NCBI GenBank assembly: GCA_002331335.1
Contig: DCZO01000033.1
Location: 1-10,657, forward strand
DNA: 10,657 nt
Direction: 5' to 3'
Source of the DNA: Nitrospira sp. UBA2082
Lineage (GTDB): Bacteria; Nitrospirota; Nitrospiria; Nitrospirales; Nitrospiraceae
The notes under the pieces: generated by a model
Databases searched by the model: none
The model's input: the letters and a program-made list of their open reading frames with translations, nothing else
What the model was told of the DNA's origin: nothing
Translations under genes and position numbers: made by a program
Shown here: in pieces, positions 8,101 to 10,657 of the stretch
Layout of the letters: every line of letters begins with the position of its first letter
Numbering within the stretch: the stretch's first letter is position 1

Positions 8101-8335
8101 CGTCATGAGCGGCGAAGACGCCTACCATGAGCCGATGCGGTTACTGACGATCGTTGAAGCTCCACGGAAGGGAATCGAGAAGTTGATCGCGCGACACGAT
8201 GTACTTCAGCACTATTATCATAATGAGTGGGTGCATCTGATCGTACTCGAGCCAGAGGATGGGGGTTGGTATTATTATAGACCCACCGGAGAGTGGACTC
8301 GCATCGTGCAGGAAGTGTCAGAGGTGACGTTGTGA
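5111..8335 (+). CDS. dabA: DabA, zinc-dependent CO2-hydrating subunit (long form)
   Basis: A 1074-residue protein of the DUF2309/UPF0753 (DabA) family. DabA is a peripheral, cytoplasmic beta-carbonic-anhydrase-like subunit that works only with its membrane partner DabB, converting CO2 to bicarbonate for carbon accumulation. All catalytic residues known from the Halothiobacillus protein (Cys351, Asp353, Arg355, His524, Cys539) are visible: Cys487, Asp489 and Arg491 in CIDVRSE, His760 in CAHGS, and Cys775 in LDCGACGG with the same 15-residue His-Cys spacing. Other family blocks are WPMRTFVHHNPL near the N-terminus and RPEWGLSNN, FLHSYDY, VVAQWINMEHYFSTVDN, HNVVG and HEPMRL near the C-terminus. 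It is longer than the ~830-residue type protein: about 136 residues more before the first Cys and 100 more between the zinc half-sites (a charged, helical stretch at about 620-740). No signal peptide is seen. ATG 5111 is chosen; TTG 5099, overlapping the preceding stop, is the alternative. Neither has a good ribosome binding site, so translation is probably coupled. Confidence 0.95.
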   Translation: MEPLDHVTDIESRRMELRGVVRLAGEVISQYWPMRTFVHHNPLHSIEYLPFEEAVRRGKQFMGGNGYLPSHLYREYLKAGRIRSTHLDDALKPRVIDKNVSIGSHTVTHGSVLHACLAEGLCAPAMEPLDDQLEDPDRPLIATLARKLEGVLRPFSLEDRIRKVVDENQAALCRWLTLSHWCDETLGTQIVQQINEQMIKWCAAFLDEGHATWTMPGREKGLYEAWKAMASHEWSPCGIKDSGRKIAQLPNYPEDALLESLDAFGIPSELLQDYLSLQLTALPGWAGFIKWRGEQREYPWQQAYPVGLVKFLAIRLWYSRELVQQACKDHLDIDGRYEAVMAYMRDYPDEYYLRRQRVAGRLPALYAEEVDRLSHRNGQSWNNILTRYRAEVIPRLQAAVRRGAARRLLALARSLDIGAPALIESAPADLKQVVDWMEAFPESDHGPIWLKALEAGYQEHLLGCLRAQTEHAAPPETSRPYSQSVYCIDVRSEPFRRHLESIGPHETYGFAGFFAAFIRYRAWGKEHDTEQFPVIMRPKNEVREIPRYLDQKVSLHAARIKWVQAGHTLLHDLKENVVTPYVMVESLGWFYGLPIFGKTLVPALYQRWTAWLRGLFVPTLATTLTIDKLAPSETAEMLEAEQQAVIREALHEQLGLRSSRISPALVEGLRQRALTMGGDSEPPIAAEEIERAGLTPDTINAFVETLRRQYDLTLRSASRHKERLTRTGFTLDEQVLTVDTALRMMGLTKNFARLVLFCAHGSTSDNNPYESALDCGACGGNEGKPNARALAMMANNLKVRERIAKLGIGIPSDTHFLAGQMDTTTDVIRLFDLEDAPPTHRADIARLQEDLKEASALTSLERCTRFPGIQQDVTKTEAEAHVRKRSVDWSQVRPEWGLSNNTAFLIGRRQLTKGLDLSGRVFLHSYDYREDPSNRLLEVLLTAPQVVAQWINMEHYFSTVDNEVFGSGSKIYHNVVGRLGIMSGPWSDLRLGLARQTVMSGEDAYHEPMRLLTIVEAPRKGIEKLIARHDVLQHYYHNEWVHLIVLEPEDGGWYYYRPTGEWTRIVQEVSEVTL

Positions 8336-8377
8336 GGAGATGCCCGTAAAAGCCTGAGGCCGGAAAGGAGTGTTTCG

Positions 8378-8719
8378 ATGGGCGGTTTAAGTTTGCATCC
8401 GATGAAAGAGATTCGAGTGATCGTTGCGGGCGAACACCGTGCGTTCGTCACCGATTTGATGGATCGAGTGCACGCTACTGGCTACACGATTATCGGCAAT
8501 ATTTCCGGCAAAGGACATCATGGCGTGCGGGAGGCGCACTTCATGTTCAGCGAACAGGAAAGCCTCGAGATCATTTTAACGATCGTGCCGGAGGAAAAGG
8601 TTGAGCCGATTCTCGCCGGGCTTCGACCGCTCTTCGAACGTCATTCCGGTTTTATGCTCGTTGCCGACGTGACCGTCAGCCGGCAGGAATATTTTGGGAA
8701 GAAAGGCGTCAAGCCTTGA
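8378..8719 (+). CDS. PII-like regulator of the carbon-uptake complex
   Basis: A 113-residue PII-like signalling protein. Such proteins form trimers that bind adenine nucleotides and a small effector and then bind a transporter or enzyme. The beta-alpha-beta pattern is clear (KEIRVIVAGEHRAFVTDLM, then SLEIILTIVPEEKVEPILAGL). GKGHHG (44-49) marks the base of a T-loop running to about residue 58. That loop has no tyrosine, so the classical uridylylation is not possible, and the classical B-loop TGKxGDGK is missing. It is therefore closer to carboxysome-type CPII or SbtB-like proteins than to GlnB/GlnK. It ends VSRQEYF plus a basic tail. ATG 8378 has a strong AAGGAG (8365-8370) with 7-base spacing; ATG 8402 is an alternative without one. 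Only 42 bases separate it from dabA, so it is probably cotranscribed. Its effector (bicarbonate, AMP/ADP, cAMP) cannot be read from the sequence. Confidence 0.85.
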   Translation: MGGLSLHPMKEIRVIVAGEHRAFVTDLMDRVHATGYTIIGNISGKGHHGVREAHFMFSEQESLEIILTIVPEEKVEPILAGLRPLFERHSGFMLVADVTVSRQEYFGKKGVKP

Positions 8720-8835
8720 CGGCGCGCACCATATCGCCCGATGTGTGACTCTGTGCCGGTCCGATCTTTACGTATGGAAGTTCAGGTAATACTACGAGCT
8801 GGGAATGAGCAACCGAGATGGCTACACTGCGAGGG
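8707..8835 (+). other. Convergent gap after the operon, no clear terminator
   Basis: The operon and the minus-strand lipoprotein gene converge here. CGTCAA (8707-8712) and TTGACG (8716-8721) form a small hairpin around the PII-like gene's stop codon, but no T-tract follows. I see no other gene or strong terminator on either strand in the remaining 115 bases, so termination may be factor-dependent. Confidence 0.35.
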
Positions 8836-9348
8836 TTATGGCGCATTGTCGGCTCGCGCGGTATCGTGAAGCAATTTCTCTACGGCTTGATCGGCCACAC
8901 GTTCTGCCACGCTTTGTTTCGGATTGAGTAACCCCCTCTCATATTCGTGGGTCCAGATCGTCTGCTTGGTTTTGGAATCCACTAAACGAAAATGGCCGAC
9001 CCCAGCATAATGGCTATCGAGGTTTCCCTCCAATTCATAGAACCCTTCGATGCCATGGTACCATTTCTCGAAACCGGCCAGGCCTGCAAGAACGGCATCG
9101 GCCTGTTCTGGAGATTGAACGATGGAAAACCGTCCTGACCGGGCCAGTCCTGTACCGATTCCGTCTCTGACGATACCGGAACCCTCAATGAAGACCGCTC
9201 CCTCTTCCTGCCCGAGATCTTCGATGTAGATGGATTTGACGGAAGCCAAGCGACCGATGTCCTGAACGGGCCGAGGTATGACGCCCGGGGGACTTTGGCA
9301 TGCAACAAGAAGAGCCAACAAAGTCAAAATCGAAGCCAATCTGATCAT
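8836..9348 (-). CDS. Small outer-membrane lipoprotein, unknown function
   Basis: A 170-residue predicted lipoprotein. The first 17 residues form a signal peptide, MIRLASILTLLALLVAC, with lipobox LVAC and the lipidated Cys17; the next residue is Gln, not Asp, which favours outer-membrane sorting. The mature part starts with a proline-rich linker and then shows a mixed alpha/beta pattern (VKSIYIEDLG, a helix DGIGTGLARSG, RFSIVQSPEQADAVL, then HFRLVDSKTKQTIWTHEYERG and a C-terminal helix). This is the general layout of small CsgG/LpoB/DUF4136-like envelope lipoproteins, but I do not assign a family. The start ATG at 9348-9346 has GAGGG about 8 bases upstream on the minus strand. The reading frame is open far upstream (to 9804), but the internal lipoprotein signal and ribosome binding site show that this is a separate gene. 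Confidence 0.7.
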   Translation of the reverse strand: MIRLASILTLLALLVACQSPPGVIPRPVQDIGRLASVKSIYIEDLGQEEGAVFIEGSGIVRDGIGTGLARSGRFSIVQSPEQADAVLAGLAGFEKWYHGIEGFYELEGNLDSHYAGVGHFRLVDSKTKQTIWTHEYERGLLNPKQSVAERVADQAVEKLLHDTARADNAP

Positions 9349-9774
9349 GAGTTGTCCCTCGGCGGTGCCGCTATTGAAGGCATGGCTACCGTCGAGGTAA
9401 ATGCCGGTCTCGTTGAATTCTGGATTGACCGCGTAGACGAACCCACGAACCTTGACGGTAAACAAGGTCTGACCGAACGACGAGGGAATAAACTTCATCA
9501 CCCGAAGGCTCGGTTCATAGACCATGTCCTTGCCCTTCCCGATGACGGAATTCTCGAGCACAGGTTCCGAAGGATCGCCGTCGAGCATCGAGCGGCGGGT
9601 GGCCGAGAAAAGGTTGGCTGCGTCTGTATAGATGAGCGCATTCCCCGCGATGGCTGACCATTCGGCCAGGACAAGAGTTGGTGTATTCAGCAGCAGGAGC
9701 AGTGCCGTTACTATATGCCTTGCGCAAAACAGGCTACTGCGAAACCGACGAGCGTTTAATCCGATGCTCCACAT
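9349..9774 (-). pseudogene. Truncated secreted (probably beta-barrel) protein, fused in frame
   Basis: The frame upstream of the lipoprotein encodes a basic N-terminus, a hydrophobic signal peptide (IVTALLLLLNTPTLVLA, cleavage before EW) and about 100 further residues. It has no stop of its own and runs directly into the lipoprotein start. The mature part alternates polar and hydrophobic residues (AIAGNALIYTDAANLFSATRR, then TLFTVKVRGFVYAVNPEFN) like the first strands of outer-membrane beta-barrel proteins; it reminds me of ones seen in Nitrospira, but this is from memory. Such barrels are several hundred residues long, so this looks like a 5' remnant joined to the next gene by a deletion. 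The chosen start is ATG 9774-9772; TTG 9804 is possible. Neither has a clear ribosome binding site, which also suggests decay. A genuine short secreted protein, or a fused bipartite product, remains possible. Confidence 0.45.
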
Positions 9775-9804
9775 ACTAGAGCGGATCAACAATTGATTTT
9801 GCAA

Positions 9805-10018
9805 AGGGTTGGGATTTCCCGAAGTAGTCAGAAAGAACGAGAGACGTCACATTTGACTGAAAGTGCCCGGGGTGGCCGCTCGACTTCAGGTAGCTGTGTT
9901 CGTTCGACGCCGTTTTGTTTTGGATTATGAGATTAGATTCTAGATTCGCTTTGCATTTAAATTATCTCAGATCAATCGTGGACTGGCTCCTGGGAACAGA
10001 CCTTACGAGAGGTCTGCG
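9805..10018. other. AT-rich intergenic gap with short repeats
   Basis: No gene is apparent. Bases 9915-9975 are clearly richer in A+T than the rest of the window and include AGATT three times (9930-9934, 9935-9939, 9942-9946) and ATTTAAATTA (9955-9964). This is the likeliest place for a promoter of the minus-strand genes to its left, but no well-spaced -35/-10 pair stands out. The hairpin at 9997-10016 is listed separately. Confidence 0.4.
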
Positions 10019-10030
10019 TTAGCTCCTGGG
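9986..10030 (-). repeat. Hairpin bracketed by 9-bp direct repeats
   Basis: CAGACCT (9997-10003) and AGGTCTG (10010-10016) form a perfect 7-bp stem with a 6-base loop, starting 3 bases past the stop codon of the Tat-signal gene as read on the minus strand. The direct repeat GCTCCTGGG flanks it at 9986-9994 and 10022-10030, the second copy lying in the end of that gene. No T-tract follows on the minus strand, so an intrinsic terminator is doubtful. The repeat-hairpin-repeat layout could be a small mobile-repeat scar or chance. Confidence 0.4.
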
Positions 10031-10285
10031 TCCACTACGGCCAGGACAGAGTTCGAATCCGAGGCGTGATTTCCGCACGCCACTCTCTCCCAGTCCCGCC
10101 ATACCAAACGGATCCGTCTCAACATTGTGAACGACTTCGTGGCGGACGCGTTGGGTTGTGGTGGGCCGGCTGCCAGCCTGCGCGGCCGAAGGCCACAATA
10201 ACTTGTAGCCGGCGAGCAGGGCCCCAGCGACAGAGAATTTCATAAACGCCCGGCGAGTCCAAGACCAGGAATCGTTGTGTCTCAT
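10019..10285 (-). CDS. 88-residue Tat-exported protein, unknown
   Basis: The N-terminus is a textbook twin-arginine signal: TRRAFMK (10-16), a hydrophobic stretch to about residue 31, and a cleavage site after AQA (35-37). Tat substrates are exported folded, often with a cofactor. The mature part would be only about 51 residues, basic and glycine-rich, with one cysteine near the end and no motif I recognise. ATG 10285-10283 is well supported by AGGGAG (10292-10297) six bases away. The size is odd: Tat cargo is normally larger, so this may be the 5' remnant of a longer gene whose 3' part was lost at the repeat-rich site just downstream, or a small partner that helps export a larger protein. 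The export signal is well supported; the function is unknown. Confidence 0.6.
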   Translation of the reverse strand: MRHNDSWSWTRRAFMKFSVAGALLAGYKLLWPSAAQAGSRPTTTQRVRHEVVHNVETDPFGMAGLGESGVRKSRLGFELCPGRSGPRS

Positions 10286-10384
10286 TGACCACTCCCTTAT
10301 GGTGAATTGGTATCTGTCTTGACCTCGGTTCGCTTCTACCCCATGACTGCGCGATCGGTCACCCCTCGATTAGGGAGCATGTGC

Positions 10385-10657
10385 TCACGCAATCAGCTCC
10401 AGGGCCCGCGTGTGCCAGGACAGGACCGCCTTGCGGATATGGATCTTGTCCGCAAGTTTCGGATGGTCCGAACGGATGATGTGGGCGGCAAACTCGGCCA
10501 TGAAGCGGCTCTTGAGCGTGGCCCGCGCACGGTCGACCCCCACGTCTTGGTAGGGGGCCACGGAAAAGAGCAGAAAGCCGTCATCAAGGATTTGGTCGTT
10601 CTTCATGTTGGCTGCAATGATACCACCGGCCTTACTGAGCGGATCGGCCAGTTCCGG
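10385..10657 (-). CDS. C-terminal part of an unrecognised protein (runs off the window)
   Basis: The frame is open from the window edge to a TGA at 10387-10385, giving the last 90 residues. An internal ATG at 10606 is not a likely start, because the frame continues in protein-like sequence upstream (PELADPLSKAGGIIAAN) and has no ribosome binding site. The visible part is soluble, with a strand-like LDDGFLLFSVAPYQD and a long amphipathic helical stretch with many Arg, Lys and His residues (ARATLKSRFMAEFAAHIIRS, then KLADKIHIRKAVLSWHTRAL). I do not recognise the family. It lies upstream of, and in the same direction as, the Tat-signal gene, about 100 bases away; that gap holds the Tat gene's ribosome binding site and a weak CCCT/AGGG hairpin. 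Confidence 0.55.
   Translation of the reverse strand, partial: PELADPLSKAGGIIAANMKNDQILDDGFLLFSVAPYQDVGVDRARATLKSRFMAEFAAHIIRSDHPKLADKIHIRKAVLSWHTRALELIA

Noticed and set aside
9295..9657. Plus-strand 120-codon frame across the lipoprotein and barrel fragment
   Set aside because: The opposite strand carries two clear signal peptides; this frame has no such support.
10051..10060. GTTCGAATCC, like a tRNA T-arm
   Set aside because: The flanking bases do not form the 5-bp T-stem and no acceptor, D or anticodon arm can be placed; it lies inside the Tat-signal gene.

Overview
The window is GC-rich (about 58-60% by eye), densely coded bacterial DNA. It is dominated by one plus-strand operon for energy-coupled uptake of dissolved inorganic carbon (DAB type: DabA plus NuoL-like DabB). 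This points to a chemolithoautotroph. The style of the proteins, including the outer-membrane protein fragment and the Tat and lipoprotein genes on the right, makes a Nitrospira-like nitrite oxidiser my best guess. No rRNA or other phylogenetic marker is present, so the taxonomy is inference.

Left to right, bases 1-223 are a non-coding or leader region rich in inverted repeats. It ends in a perfect 10-bp stem followed by a T-tract, just before the first gene, and looks like an attenuator. Next come two tandem NuoL/DabB-like antiporter-type membrane proteins (224-1924 and 2113-3819, about 70% identical by eye), separated by 188 bases containing another hairpin. A third, smaller NuoM-like membrane protein (3816-5102) overlaps the second by 4 bases. 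It lacks the usual proton-path charged residues. DabA (5111-8335) follows within 8 bases and has a complete beta-carbonic-anhydrase-like zinc site (Cys487, Asp489, His760, Cys775). A PII-like regulator (8378-8719) with a strong ribosome binding site closes the operon. The likely scheme is that DabA hydrates CO2 to bicarbonate on the cytoplasmic face, one or both DabB proteins couple this to the cation gradient, the NuoM-like protein is a structural third membrane subunit, and the PII-like protein senses adenylates or bicarbonate and gates the complex.

From 8836 on, the genes are on the minus strand and seem unrelated: a small outer-membrane lipoprotein (8836-9348), a truncated secreted or beta-barrel protein fused in frame to its upstream side (9349-9774), an AT-rich gap with a hairpin and short direct repeats, an 88-residue Tat-signal protein (10019-10285), and the C-terminal end of an unrecognised protein that runs off the window (10385-10657). 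I see no rRNA, tRNA, CRISPR array, transposase or integrase.
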